Counted from the stretch's first letter, positions 53,536 to 62,750 are shown. The stretch: DNA of 64,000 bases from Listeria farberi (GCF_014229245.1 NZ_JAARZJ010000016.1:1-64000); one strand, 5' to 3'. Notes: generated from the letters alone by a model not told the origin. Numbers and translations: made by a program.

Positions 53536-54549
53536 CTAATCTTCCTTTAAATCCGCGAATTTGCCATATCTCCAGCACTTTACAAAATGATCCTGCTTGG
53601 CTTCGATCATCGGCGGCTGTTCTTGAAAACAACATTCCTCTGCATAGGTACATCGAGTACAGAAATGGCAGCCTTTGGGGATCTCAGAAAGCGCCGGAAC
53701 CGTCCCAGGAATTGTAGGGAGAGGATTACCACGTTCGGTTTTCAGATGGGGAATACAACCGATCAACCCTTTGGTATAAGGATGTAACGGCGTTTCAAAT
53801 AGTTTTTCAGTTTCAGCATCTTCAACGATTTGACCTAAATACATCACCTTAATGCGATGGCAGAGTTTAGAAACAGCGCCCATATCGTGTGTAATAAAAA
53901 GGACAGACATTCCCATCGTTTCGTTCAGGTTCTTAATAAGACGTAAAATCTGCTCTTGAATCGTTACATCTAATGCAGTCGTTGGTTCATCTGCAATCAA
54001 GAGTTTGGGTTCGCAAGCCAGTGCCATCGCAATCATTACCCGTTGCTGCATACCGCCTGACAGCTCAAAGGGATATTTTTTTAAGCAGCCTGAGGGATCA
54101 GGAATACCGGTCAGATGCAGCATTTCCATACTCTGTTTTTTTGCTTCACTCTTTGACACCTGCTTGTGAAGAGTAATCACTTCACTTAGCTGCTTCTCAA
54201 CAGTATGCACAGGACTTAGCGAATTCAATGAATCTTGAAAGATAATTGAAATTTTATTCCCGCGAATATCTCTGATCTGCGAAAGGGAACTCTGTAATAA
54301 ATCATTACCTTCAAAAAGAATCTCCCCTTCATATCTTACGGCTGTATCATGATCGCGTAGCCGCAAAACAGATTGCGCCATGACACTTTTCCCCGAACCT
54401 GACTCCCCAACAATCCCAATGATCTCACCCGCATGAATCTTTAGATCTACCTCGTCTACTACCGGAAGCCATTGCTTATGAATAGCGAATTTCACTTTAA
54501 GACGTTTGAATTCTAGAATTTCTTTAGCTTCAACCTCTTGTTTAGCCAC
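53536..54549 (-). CDS. Oligopeptide-type ABC transporter ATPase (OppD/DppD-like)
   Basis: 337 residues, GTG start at 54549 overlapping the previous stop by one base (TAGTG). Walker A GIVGESGSGKSVMAQSVLRL, signature LSGGMQQRVMIAMAL, Walker B LLIADEPTTALDVT, and the cysteine segment CHFCTRCTYAEECC. Family: peptide/nickel transport subunit. Confidence 0.92.
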   Translation of the reverse strand: MAKQEVEAKEILEFKRLKVKFAIHKQWLPVVDEVDLKIHAGEIIGIVGESGSGKSVMAQSVLRLRDHDTAVRYEGEILFEGNDLLQSSLSQIRDIRGNKISIIFQDSLNSLSPVHTVEKQLSEVITLHKQVSKSEAKKQSMEMLHLTGIPDPSGCLKKYPFELSGGMQQRVMIAMALACEPKLLIADEPTTALDVTIQEQILRLIKNLNETMGMSVLFITHDMGAVSKLCHRIKVMYLGQIVEDAETEKLFETPLHPYTKGLIGCIPHLKTERGNPLPTIPGTVPALSEIPKGCHFCTRCTYAEECCFQEQPPMIEAKQDHFVKCWRYGKFADLKED

Positions 54550-55442
54550 TATTTTTTACCTCCTTTGACTCTTGGATCAAGGTAATCTCTAATCCCATCA
54601 CCTAAAAGATTCAAGCTCAGCACACAAATGACTACTGTAATCCCTGGAGCAATCATTGTCCATGGGGCTTTCGAAAAGATTAGCTTACTATCCTGTAGCA
54701 TATTTCCCCAGCTTGCCGCTGGTGCTGGTACCCCCGCTCCTAAGAAGCTCAAGGCTGCCTCAGAAATAATCGCTTGCGCAAAAATAAATGACGCTTGAAC
54801 CGTCAGTGGGGAAATAACCCCAGGTAAAATCAGCTTCCGCAAAATTTTGAAACTACTGAAGCCCTGTACTTTAGCAGCCTCGATATACGGCTGCTCCTTA
54901 ATCACCATCGCGCTAGCCCGAACAGTCCTGGCAACACTTGGTGTATATACGATGGTGAGCGCCCATACCACATTCCAGCTGGAGGTACCGAAAACCGTAA
55001 TGAAAGAGATCGCTAATAAAATCCCGGGAATTGCAATCAACGCATCACAAATCCGCATCAGGAAATGATCCAGCAGCTTGAAATAACTGGCATATAGCCC
55101 AATAATCGTCCCGATCACGCAAGAAAATATAGCTACAGAACCGCCCACCCACAGCGAAACTCTGGCTCCATACATTAAGCGAATCAAAATATCCCTGCCA
55201 AATTTATCCGTACCGAACCGATGAAGACTACTAGGCGCGTTGAAACGTTCCGTAACGGCCATTGCATTAGGATCTGTTGAATTAAACATCGGAATAATCA
55301 TTGCAGCGGCAAAGATTGCGGCAAAACCAACCAGTCCAATGATAAGCGCTGGATTTGTCAGTAGTTTTTCCTTGCGAAGTTGCTTTTGCTCTTTGACGAT
55401 TGCCACGCCCGCTTCAGATATACTTTTCCTGGTTAAATACAT
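54549..55442 (-). CDS. ABC transporter permease (OppC/DppC-like)
   Basis: 297 residues. Cytoplasmic start (MYLTRKSISEAGVAIVKEQK), first helix about 35-55, then periplasm-facing FNAPSSLHRFGTDKFGRDIL typical of DppC/OppC, five further helices and the EAA-type loop EAALSFLGAGVPAPAASWGN. Partner of the permease at 55454. Gap 11 bp. Confidence 0.92.
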   Translation of the reverse strand: MYLTRKSISEAGVAIVKEQKQLRKEKLLTNPALIIGLVGFAAIFAAAMIIPMFNSTDPNAMAVTERFNAPSSLHRFGTDKFGRDILIRLMYGARVSLWVGGSVAIFSCVIGTIIGLYASYFKLLDHFLMRICDALIAIPGILLAISFITVFGTSSWNVVWALTIVYTPSVARTVRASAMVIKEQPYIEAAKVQGFSSFKILRKLILPGVISPLTVQASFIFAQAIISEAALSFLGAGVPAPAASWGNMLQDSKLIFSKAPWTMIAPGITVVICVLSLNLLGDGIRDYLDPRVKGGKK

Positions 55443-55453
55443 GCTCTCACCTC

Positions 55454-56404
55454 CTATTTACGCCCCGGCTGAAGCCTTGGGTCCACAAATCCGTATAAAA
55501 CGTCTACTAACAAATTAATCAAGACATAGAGTAACGTCACAAATAGAACGACTCCTTGAATCACAAAAACATCCCGCCGATTGATAGCGGACATCGTGAG
55601 CATCCCAAGTCCTGGAATGTTAAACAGTGTTTCGGTAACGATTGTTCCTGTTATCAGACTGCCAAAAGATTGACCAATCGCAGTTAAAATGACCGGAGCA
55701 GCATTCTTCAGCCCATAACTCAAGATGATGCTCTTTTCCTTTAATCCTTTGGCACGAGCAGTTTGAATGAAACCCTTATGTAGAACGTCTAATAAGGAAG
55801 ATCTTATCATTCGTGTAAGATAGGCTGCTTGTACGATGCCTAATGACAACGCCGGAAGAAATAGGTATTTAAAATACTCCCCTATACCTGAAGAAATATC
55901 GACATAACCCGCTACGGGGAACCATTGATTATAGACGCTAAATGCCAACATCAAAAACATACTCAATAAAAAACCAGGAAGGGCTGAGCCAAGTAGCGAC
56001 ACAGATACCGCCATTACATCGATGACAGTTCCCCGCTTATAAGCAGCTAATATACCGAGGGGAATCGCAATAATCACCGCAAAAATTTGAGCCATAATCG
56101 CCAAGCTCAGCGTTGGTCCAAAATACTCACTAATTGCAGAAATCACTGATTGTCGCAGAAAATAGGATTCCCCTCCATTCCCTCTAACAATCCCGCCCAA
56201 CCAATCAACGTATTGAACGAGAAACGGCCGATCAAACCCAAGCTGTGCGTTCATCTGATTGATCTGTTCAGGCGTCGCTTCCATCCCAAGAATAGCAGTA
56301 GCTGGTCCTCCAGGTGTCAGATAGACAATTAGAAAGGTGATGAGCGATACGATAAACAAGACTGGAATCAATGATAGTATTCGTTTTACTATATAAGAAA
56401 ACAT
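55454..56404 (-). CDS. ABC transporter permease (OppB/DppB-like)
   Basis: 316 residues. MFSYIVKRILSLIPVLFIVS start, YLTPGGPATAILG, and the late TGTIVTETLFNIPGLGMLTM EAA-type motif; six helices. It pairs with the OppC-like permease to form the channel. Ends DPRLQPGRK. Confidence 0.92.
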   Translation of the reverse strand: MFSYIVKRILSLIPVLFIVSLITFLIVYLTPGGPATAILGMEATPEQINQMNAQLGFDRPFLVQYVDWLGGIVRGNGGESYFLRQSVISAISEYFGPTLSLAIMAQIFAVIIAIPLGILAAYKRGTVIDVMAVSVSLLGSALPGFLLSMFLMLAFSVYNQWFPVAGYVDISSGIGEYFKYLFLPALSLGIVQAAYLTRMIRSSLLDVLHKGFIQTARAKGLKEKSIILSYGLKNAAPVILTAIGQSFGSLITGTIVTETLFNIPGLGMLTMSAINRRDVFVIQGVVLFVTLLYVLINLLVDVLYGFVDPRLQPGRK

Positions 56405-56476
56405 AATGTGCTCCTTTTTAACTATACTTCTTTAAAAAAACGGCGAGCCGCTGTCGCATCTCACCGCGTCTATCTT

Positions 56477-58051
56477 TTATTTTGAGACCGTTGCATTCCA
56501 GAAAATCGGGAATCTCATATATTCGTAGCCGTTTACGTCATTACTGACCGTATTCACTCCAGTAAAATGACCAAGGACTGTTGCGCCGCCATATTCATAG
56601 ATGTATCCTTGCAAATCGTCCCAAGCTGCTTTCGCGTCCTCTTGGGAATCCGCAAAACGCATTGCCTTGATCCCATCAGTAACCTCTGGTCTGTCCATCC
56701 CAGCCCAAGTCTTATCAAGTACGGTTAATTGGATTGGAAAAACATTATAGGCATTGCTGGTGATGAACATACTGTTTTGATTTGGATCCGCACGATGCTC
56801 CATGAACGTACTGAAGTCATAGCTTTCTACTTCGGCGTTTATTCCTACTTTCTTAAGCTGCTCTTGTACGACCAATGTAGCATTATACATCTCTGGATAG
56901 TCCTGAGTTGTTACCATGACCAGCTTCTCATTATTGTAGCCAGCTTTCTTCAACAATTCTTTTGATTTTTCAGAATCATTTTGATTGTAGTATTCTTTCC
57001 CAGCATCGCTGCCCCATTGTTTATCCTCTGGGTCGAACCAGCCTGGATTTACTTCATAAAGCTTTTTGTTTCCATAGCTTGCCAGAAGAATATCATCCAT
57101 ATTAAGTGCTGCTAATATAGCTTGTCTCATCTCTTGTTTTTCCATTATTCCAACAGTCGTATTAAGAAACAGGTTCAGTGTTCCGCCTTTAGTCACGTCC
57201 AGTTTTAGATTAGACGCTTTTTCCAGCTCTTCATAATTATCTTGTGGAATCTCTTCCACAATGTCATATTGTCCATTTTTCGCACCGGCGATTCGGGTTG
57301 ACGCATCTGTTACAATTTCAAAAGTCAGCGTCTTTGTAGCCGCTGTTTTTTTACCCGCTAGACCAGTCGTCGCATTCTCTCTGACTTTGTAGTCATCAAA
57401 TTTATCCAATTGAATAAATTGGTCTTGCTTCCACTTCGTTAATTTATAAGGACCGGTTCCAATGTATTCACTAATCCCTTTTTCTCCAGCTTCCTCTACG
57501 ACTTCCGCAGGGTAAATCGCCGCAAACATAATCGGATTCGCAAGCACAGTGATAATATCTGATGCTGCTTCATTAGCAGTCATCTTCACTGTGTAGTCAT
57601 CGACTTTTTCAAACTTGGAACCACCGATCAATGTACTCGCTTTTTGCGAATCTTTCACCCAACGATTTAAAGAGGCCACAACATCATCAGCGGTCATCTC
57701 TTTACCATTATGAAATTTAACACCTTTCAACAATTTAATCGTGTATTCCTTCCCATCCTCACTTACCTCATAAGAATCAGCTAGCACCGCTTGTGGCTCA
57801 AAGTTCTCATCCATCGCGAAAAGCGGCTCAAAAATATGATAACCAACTTGCGCTGTGATATTAGAGTTTGCGATCTGAGCATCTAGAGAAGGGGGATTCG
57901 CTGAAATAGCGATGCGAAGTTCGTCTTTTTTTGCAGACGCCCCCTTCTTATCACTATCCGCCGTCTTTCCTCCGGAACCCCCACATCCTGCTAACAACAA
58001 GAGTATACATAATGGTAATGCTAAATATTTCAAAGCTGACTTCTTCATCAT
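56477..58051 (-). CDS. Extracellular solute-binding lipoprotein (family 5, OppA/DppA-like)
   Basis: 524 residues from the ATG at 58051 (GGAGGAG 7 nt before). Lipobox LLLAGC (Cys about 22). Family 5 features: LRIAISANPPSLDAQIANSN, YTIKLLKGVKFHNGKEMTAD, EYIGTGPYKLTKWKQDQFIQ, MRQAILAALNMDDILL. It captures peptide-type ligands outside the membrane and feeds the transporter. First gene of the five-gene operon, which is visibly richer in G and C than its surroundings and may have another origin. Confidence 0.93.
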   Translation of the reverse strand: MMKKSALKYLALPLCILLLLAGCGGSGGKTADSDKKGASAKKDELRIAISANPPSLDAQIANSNITAQVGYHIFEPLFAMDENFEPQAVLADSYEVSEDGKEYTIKLLKGVKFHNGKEMTADDVVASLNRWVKDSQKASTLIGGSKFEKVDDYTVKMTANEAASDIITVLANPIMFAAIYPAEVVEEAGEKGISEYIGTGPYKLTKWKQDQFIQLDKFDDYKVRENATTGLAGKKTAATKTLTFEIVTDASTRIAGAKNGQYDIVEEIPQDNYEELEKASNLKLDVTKGGTLNLFLNTTVGIMEKQEMRQAILAALNMDDILLASYGNKKLYEVNPGWFDPEDKQWGSDAGKEYYNQNDSEKSKELLKKAGYNNEKLVMVTTQDYPEMYNATLVVQEQLKKVGINAEVESYDFSTFMEHRADPNQNSMFITSNAYNVFPIQLTVLDKTWAGMDRPEVTDGIKAMRFADSQEDAKAAWDDLQGYIYEYGGATVLGHFTGVNTVSNDVNGYEYMRFPIFWNATVSK

Positions 58052-58191
58052 AAACAACTCCTCCAATTTTTAATTCATTTTATTCAGACAGTATAAAATA
58101 GGGCGGTGATTTCAAAAAACTACTCTGACTGAAACATCGAATGGCGACCCAAAAATATCCCGCTCTTTCCATTTTTTATTTAGATTTGAGT

Positions 58192-58316
58192 CAATAGCTT
58201 GGACACATTTTAGTAGCGACCGCTAAGCCATATTCTTTCGCCAATCCTAGAACAGAACGTCCAGTTTGATTCAGTTCAACAATCATCTGTTTGAAATTTT
58301 CTTCGTATCGGGTCAT
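58192..58316 (-). pseudogene. IS3-family OrfA N-terminal remnant
   Basis: MTRYEENFKQMIVELNQTGR, SVLGLAKEYGLAVATK is the helix-turn-helix start of an IS3-type OrfA. The frame ends after 40 codons. Upstream of the binding-protein gene. Confidence 0.65.
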
Positions 58317-58557
58317 AAAATCCACCCTCTCATAGATAAGTTTAATTTATTTTTATCTCTACGAAAAGATGTCTAAGATTTGATACTAAACTAACACCAG
58401 TTTTAAACAAAGTCGATCCGCTAAACAATTTTTAATCTTCTCTTTTGCATGTTCCCTCTTTGTCATTTATTCGAAAAAAAACGTTTAAAATGTCTCCAAA
58501 TATCCTTCTCACTCTCTTCTTTTATTCTTCCATTGACTCCACCAAATGACGCTGTCC

Positions 58558-58840
58558 TTAGACTGTTTCCACATTTCTCGCCAAACACATAATACCAGCA
58601 ATAATCGCAAGCACTCCTGGAACAATCCAAAAAGTAAGCCTATTAAAAAGAAACCTACTACGCCAGCTGCTAGCGTTAAAATACCAAATAATTTCGCATT
58701 GCGCTTCATTAGTACTGCAAAAATAATTAGTATAAGTCTGATAATTAACGTAATTACCGTAAGAGCGACAATAACATCAGAATAATAGCCGTAATTACAG
58801 CAACTAAGGTTAAAGAGAATGCTGTTTTTCTTGGATTCAT
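58558..58840 (-). pseudogene. DUF4064 gene, deleted and frameshifted
   Basis: Start MNPRKTAFSLTLVA after GGAGGAGG, then a deletion of about 100 bp and a frameshift relative to the intact copy at 21026; KRNAKLFGILTLAAGVVGFF is preserved, and after another shift GIMCLARNVETV ends at 58558. Promoter block copy 4 lies upstream, and a DUF3139 gene precedes it, the same order as at 4226-4659. Confidence 0.8.
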
Positions 58841-58878
58841 TTTATAAAACCTCCTCCCTACATATTTTTCAAATATCA

Positions 58879-58922
58879 GTATAACATGCTTTTTTCACAC
58901 AAAATGTGCCAGTTTTGTGTAC
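58879..58922 (-). promoter_or_regulatory. Shared promoter block, copy 4
   Basis: GTACACAAAA (58913-58922) lies 28-29 bp upstream of TATACT (58879-58884) on the minus strand. Drives the DUF4064 pseudogene. Confidence 0.55.
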
Positions 58923-59009
58923 TTGGTTACAGGTATTATCCTTTTAAAAAATGCTAACTTCCTAACTTTAGTAATATAAGGTTCTGGATACTTCCTTATA
59001 GCACAAAAA

Positions 59010-59037
59010 CACACCATCTAGTTAACTAAATGATGTG
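59010..59037. repeat. Dispersed hairpin, copy 5
   Basis: CACACCAT pairs with ATGATGTG (one mismatch). Lies after the DUF3139 stop, before promoter block copy 4. About 90 bp around it match 2390-2480. Confidence 0.55.
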
Positions 59038-59092
59038 CGCAAATTATTCATCTCATTGTCCATTATCACTATTTAACATCCACTTTATAGGA

Positions 59093-59461
59093 TTACTTTT
59101 GTTCTCCATCTTGTTCCGCTAATGGGGGATGCTTCACTTGATTATCCAATTGGCCCGACCCGTTTTTAAATATAAGTAGATTGATATGATAGGGATCCTT
59201 TCTTTTATTCTCATAATAATATTTATATACTAAATCAGGATCATCTTTGAATACTATCGTGATAAAGTATCCTCCCTGTGTCCAATCCTTCTGAATAGCT
59301 CTCGTCTTAATTTGATTAGACTCCACCTTCTGCGCTGCTAAGTAATCATTGACAGCTTCATTCGCCTTATGCCTTGGAATCACCGATAAAAATAGATATC
59401 CGATGAAACAAAGAACCAATAAAACACCTAACATTATCCACCACTTTTTATATTTTTTCAT
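59093..59461 (-). CDS. DUF3139 family membrane-anchored protein
   Basis: 122 residues from the ATG at 59461. About 93 percent identical by eye to the copy at 4288: same helix (WWIMLGVLLVLCFIGYLFLS), YLAAQKVESNQIKTRA, and tail KNGSGQLDNQVKHPPLAEQ. Ends DGEQK, probably the natural end. 17 bp downstream of the NlpC/P60-like gene and co-transcribed. The outside domain may bind or control that secreted hydrolase; this is inference. Confidence 0.8.
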   Translation of the reverse strand: MKKYKKWWIMLGVLLVLCFIGYLFLSVIPRHKANEAVNDYLAAQKVESNQIKTRAIQKDWTQGGYFITIVFKDDPDLVYKYYYENKRKDPYHINLLIFKNGSGQLDNQVKHPPLAEQDGEQK

Positions 59462-59487
59462 CCCGAACACTTCCCACTAATTTAGAT

Positions 59488-60321
59488 TTATTTAAAGTAT
59501 TTTACTTGTTGTGGCTTATAGGCTTTCGAAAAATAGTTAGGCAAATCATATACGGTGACTAATGATGGAAACACTTGTACCACTGGTTTACTTCCTGTCC
59601 CAAAATAAAAAGCTTGCAGGACTATTTTAGAACAGTATGTTGGATTTTTAGCGTAACGACTTCCTGTTAATCCATATTTAGGGAATATATCTTGTTTCGA
59701 GGTCCCCTTTGTCGAATAATAATTCTTATCTGCCCATACTGCTGCTGCGTTAGCGACCGAACTATCTTTCAAACGATATACTTTTACCCAGCCATATTTA
59801 TCATAACTATCCATCCATACACTTGTTCGTAGTTGTCGTGTTGTTTCTCCTTTGCCAGGAATATCTAATATATACTCATTACCATTCGCAATGGCCGCAT
59901 GGCCCAATAAACCAGAAGAAGAGGTCCCATTCGTAATCAAAATATCGCCTTTTTTAACGGTATAGCCCTTATATACGCCTCTCACCATGGGATTTTGTGG
60001 CACTTCTTCCCAGTTTTCATCGACTACGGGTGGTTGCCCATAATTATTCAACTTGATCCATTCCTCATAGGTCATCGATGCATCATACACATCGTCTCTT
60101 AATCCGTCTTGATACACTTGCTTGTACTCGTTTTCATTTGCTTCTACCCATGTTTCCAAGCTTACATCGGCTGATGAAATAATTCCTTCAGACACTCCCT
60201 GCGCGTATAACGCCTCATAATCAACCGTAGCGATAGCTTGTGCTTGACCGATTCCAGGAGCTAACCACATTCCACTTAGCACTAACAGTGCCACTATAAG
60301 CCCAAATAACCCTTTTTTCAT
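59488..60321 (-). CDS. Secreted NlpC/P60-like (YiiX-type) cysteine hydrolase
   Basis: 277 residues. Signal peptide 1-30 (LIVALLVLSGMWLAPGIGQA). N-terminal helical region with two EWIKLN/ETWVEAN-like repeats (about 35-95). Catalytic-type domain about 115-277: KKGDILITNGTSSSGLLGHA, AIANGNEYILDIPG, then TYCSKIVLQAFYFGTGS. GD, GHAAI (His) and YCSK (Cys) in this circularly permuted order fit YiiX/permuted NlpC-P60 hydrolases, which cut peptide or lipid amide/ester bonds. Target may be cell wall. Leader repeat copy B lies upstream, DUF3139 follows. Confidence 0.8.
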   Translation of the reverse strand: MKKGLFGLIVALLVLSGMWLAPGIGQAQAIATVDYEALYAQGVSEGIISSADVSLETWVEANENEYKQVYQDGLRDDVYDASMTYEEWIKLNNYGQPPVVDENWEEVPQNPMVRGVYKGYTVKKGDILITNGTSSSGLLGHAAIANGNEYILDIPGKGETTRQLRTSVWMDSYDKYGWVKVYRLKDSSVANAAAVWADKNYYSTKGTSKQDIFPKYGLTGSRYAKNPTYCSKIVLQAFYFGTGSKPVVQVFPSLVTVYDLPNYFSKAYKPQQVKYFK

Positions 60322-60392
60322 TCTGCATCCTCTTTTCTATGTGTATTCTATTCCTTAGTAATCGTTGTTACTAAAAACATAACATAGAAAAA

Positions 60393-60640
60393 CAATGTAT
60401 AACCAAAAATGTCATGAAATGTCCGATTCTTGTCATGGACGACTTCTTTTTGCCTAAAAAAGCACTTTCTGGCACCACAACCTGAGTGAAACGTACTTAT
60501 TAATGCTCAAAAATTCACATTATGTGTTTATATACACTATTCTATACATTTAAAAATAAAATGGCACAAAAAAAGGCATTTTCACAGCCCTTTTTGCAAC
60601 ATTAAAATATGTTTTTTGGAAAAATAATACCCGGATTTCT
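60393..60640. repeat. Leader repeat, copy B
   Basis: Matches copies at 3635 and 61560 from CAATGTATAACC to AACATTAAAATATG, including GTCCGATTCTTGTCATGGAC. Lies 72 bp upstream of the hydrolase start. No recombinase trace at its far end. Confidence 0.8.
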
Positions 60641-60691
60641 AAACTATCATCCATCTCATTGGCCATTACTGATTTTCATCTGTATAAGTTG

Positions 60692-60811
60692 TTACTTCAT
60701 ATCTTCTAATTGCTTTGGCAACGGTGGGTGTTTCATGTTATCTTCCATTTGCCCAGAACCATTTTTGTATGCATCTACAAAAATATGGTAAGGTAAATCT
60801 CTTTTACTCCT
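60692..60811 (-). pseudogene. DUF3139 tail remnant
   Basis: SKRDLPYHIFVDAYKNGSGQ, MEDNMKHPPLPKQ matches the end of the DUF3139 proteins (RKDPYHINLLIFKNGSGQ). The rest of the gene is gone. Lies directly after the small membrane gene at 60816. Confidence 0.75.
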
Positions 60812-60815
60812 ATCA

Positions 60816-60986
60816 TTATTTCGCTGAATTATTTGTCTTCTTTTTAACAAAGGGAATAATGGCAATTGCAAAGGAAACAGTCGCAACCACTAAAACGATA
60901 ATATTAAAGTTATTAAAAATTAGTGTCCCTACACTAAATAAAACAATAAAGAAAAGTAAATATCCAATCCATTTTTTATAATTCAA
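60816..60986 (-). CDS. Small two-helix membrane protein
   Basis: 56 residues from a TTG at 60986, 9 nt after GAGGAG. Two helices (WIGYLLFFIVLFSVGTLIF; IIVLVVATVSFAIAIIPFV) and end KKKTNNSAK. This is the topology of many bacteriocin immunity and accessory proteins. 27 bp downstream of the secreted protein gene at 61014. No named family. Confidence 0.55.
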   Translation of the reverse strand: MNYKKWIGYLLFFIVLFSVGTLIFNNFNIIVLVVATVSFAIAIIPFVKKKTNNSAK

Positions 60987-61013
60987 TATCGTAAACTCCT
61001 CACATTAAGCATT

Positions 61014-61499
61014 TTACCTTCTAACCTTTTGATAACTGGTTGTTACTGCTCCTTTCCAGGTACTCTTGTTATTTGTAAATTCATCAATAACTTTATAATA
61101 ATGATATGTGTTATCTGATTTTTTATAGATTGTTTGTCTCATGTACTTATAACCTTTAAAATTACTACTTAAACCTGTTGTCACCATGGCTCTTGCCACT
61201 GGAGGACCCATTGGAACAGCTGCTAATCCACCAGCTAACAAGGCTTTGTATAAAGTATTAATACCAGACAAGTTTACTACCTGTTGTGAAACATATTTAT
61301 ACGTAGATCCTCCAGCTTCCGTTTGATTGGCGAATAGCGATATACCAGAAAGCGGTGGTAAAATAGCCGGCTCATTATTCCATTCATAACTAGTTTCCTC
61401 TGTCGTTAGAAACTCCTCATTAGTAGCTACTGATACCATTGGCGCAATATTTCCTAAAACTAAACAAGACATTATTACCATTACAAGCTGTTTCTTCAT
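61014..61499 (-). CDS. Secreted protein, unknown function
   Basis: 161 residues. Signal peptide 1-26 (LVMVIMSCLVLGNIAPMVSVA). Acidic stretch (EEFLTTEETSYEW), then LLAGGLAAVPMGPPVARAMV, a Gly/Ala-rich hydrophobic segment (about 87-107) that could enter membranes, and an aromatic basic end (YMRQTIYKKSDNTYHYYKVI). No family recognised. Leader repeat copy C is upstream, a two-helix membrane protein downstream. The arrangement resembles a secreted membrane-active protein with its protector, which is inference. Confidence 0.65.
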   Translation of the reverse strand: MKKQLVMVIMSCLVLGNIAPMVSVATNEEFLTTEETSYEWNNEPAILPPLSGISLFANQTEAGGSTYKYVSQQVVNLSGINTLYKALLAGGLAAVPMGPPVARAMVTTGLSSNFKGYKYMRQTIYKKSDNTYHYYKVIDEFTNNKSTWKGAVTTSYQKVRR

Positions 61500-61559
61500 A
61501 CTAGTTCACTCCTTCTATGTAATTTTTATATGTTACATAAAAATTGTAGCATGTTTCAC

Positions 61560-61850
61560 CAATGTATAACCAAAAATGTAATGAAATGTCCGATTCTTGT
61601 CATGAACGACCTGTTTTTACCTAAAAAAGCACTTTCTGGCACCACAATCTGAGTGAAGTCTTCCTATAGATGCTCAAAAATTCACATTATGTGTTTATAT
61701 ACACTATTCTATACATTCAAAAATAAAACAGCACAAAAAAGTCATTTTTACAGTCCTTTTCGCAACATTAAACCATCTTTTTGAAAAAATGACCTATGTA
61801 TAAATACGCATGTTTATGCACAGATTATTCCTTCCCTATTTCCTCCAGGA
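61560..61850. repeat. Leader repeat, copy C
   Basis: Runs from CAATGTATAACC next to the secreted-protein start to the stop of the intact recombinase gene. Longest copy; copy A preserves the same order with the recombinase reduced to its last codons. Confidence 0.8.
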
Positions 61851-61856
61851 TAAACT

Positions 61857-62474
61857 TCAGGCCTCTTTTAGTTTCTCTACATCCTTTTTAATTCTATAAA
61901 CGGTTGGCCGTGTCACTCTATTTTTTTCAGCTATTGTTTTAATGGCTAACCCTTCTTCTAACATTTGTACTATTCGATAATAAACAGCTTGTTTTTGTGG
62001 ATCTTTTGCATTGGGTGAGTAAAGTTGTGGCCGTCCCTTGTAAACCCCTTTTTCTTTTGCAATAGCTATCCCCTGAGCTTGTCGTCTTTTGCTTTCTTCT
62101 CTTTCTCGTTCTGCAATCATCGCTAACAGCTGAAGTAGTAAATCTTTCACGAATCGATCTAATAACGGATCACCCAAAGGTTCACTGAGTAACGGAACAC
62201 TTGTAACCATTAACCCTATTTTTTTCTCCTTTAGTACATGGACTGTTTGAATCACTTCTTGATAATTACGACCTAATCTGTCAATCGCTTCCACCATTAA
62301 AAAATCACCTTCGCGAACAAAAGCTAACGCTTTGTTAAATTCTTCTCGGTGAATCATATCTGCGCCGGATTTCTTTTCCACAAATATTTTTTCGGCTCCA
62401 TGATTTTTAAAAGCTTCTATTTGTCGATCTAAATTTTGATCTGTAGAACTTACTCGAGCATATGCTACTTTCAT
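61857..62474 (-). CDS. Serine recombinase (resolvase/invertase)
   Basis: 205 residues, intact. Catalytic domain: YARVSSTDQNLDRQIEAF with the nucleophile Ser9 and Arg7, the ALAFVREGDFLMVEAIDRLG, RNYQEVIQTV strand and helix. E-helix with EREREESKRRQAQGIAIAKE, then KGRPQLYS and a C-terminal HTH (AIKTIAEKNRVTRPTVYRIK). Size and order fit Tn3-type resolvases and plasmid multimer resolvases. It acts at short crossover sites; a candidate lies just upstream. The broken copy at 213 and the tail at 3905 show that the gene is duplicated with its surroundings. Confidence 0.93.
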   Translation of the reverse strand: MKVAYARVSSTDQNLDRQIEAFKNHGAEKIFVEKKSGADMIHREEFNKALAFVREGDFLMVEAIDRLGRNYQEVIQTVHVLKEKKIGLMVTSVPLLSEPLGDPLLDRFVKDLLLQLLAMIAEREREESKRRQAQGIAIAKEKGVYKGRPQLYSPNAKDPQKQAVYYRIVQMLEEGLAIKTIAEKNRVTRPTVYRIKKDVEKLKEA

Positions 62475-62504
62475 GAGTAAAAAGCACCTCTTTTCAAAAT
62501 CATT

Positions 62505-62580
62505 TCATATACACCCTAATTATACATTAGAAAATATGTATTCACAACGATGCTTCCATGTATATTTTGGGTACACCCTT
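62505..62580. other. Candidate recombination (res) site
   Basis: Directly upstream of the recombinase start: direct copies of TACACCC (62510, 62572) and inverted ATACAT/ATGTAT pairs (62522, 62535, 62558). Position and symmetry resemble resolvase subsites. Not proven. Confidence 0.35.
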
Positions 62581-62586
62581 TTTTTA

Positions 62587-62750
62587 CATTCTTTCAATCT
62601 TACAAATTTGCTCGCATCGACTAGAAAAGTAAGATTCAAAGTAAACAAAGAAAAAGAGAAGACGGATTTCTCATCTTCTCTCTTAGAATGCCAATGTTTC
62701 ACGTCGTTTCTATGAATTTGACTCAATGCCATTGAGTTAGATTCATTATT
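62587..62750. repeat. Partial copy of the LRR-flanking repeat
   Basis: Contains AAAAAGAGAAGAC, CTTCTCTCTTAGAATGCC and the ACTCAATGCCATTGAGTTAG hairpin, as in 50300-50400 and 47030-47130. Its start (CATTCTTTCAATCTTACAAA) also matches 29056-29080. Confidence 0.65.
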
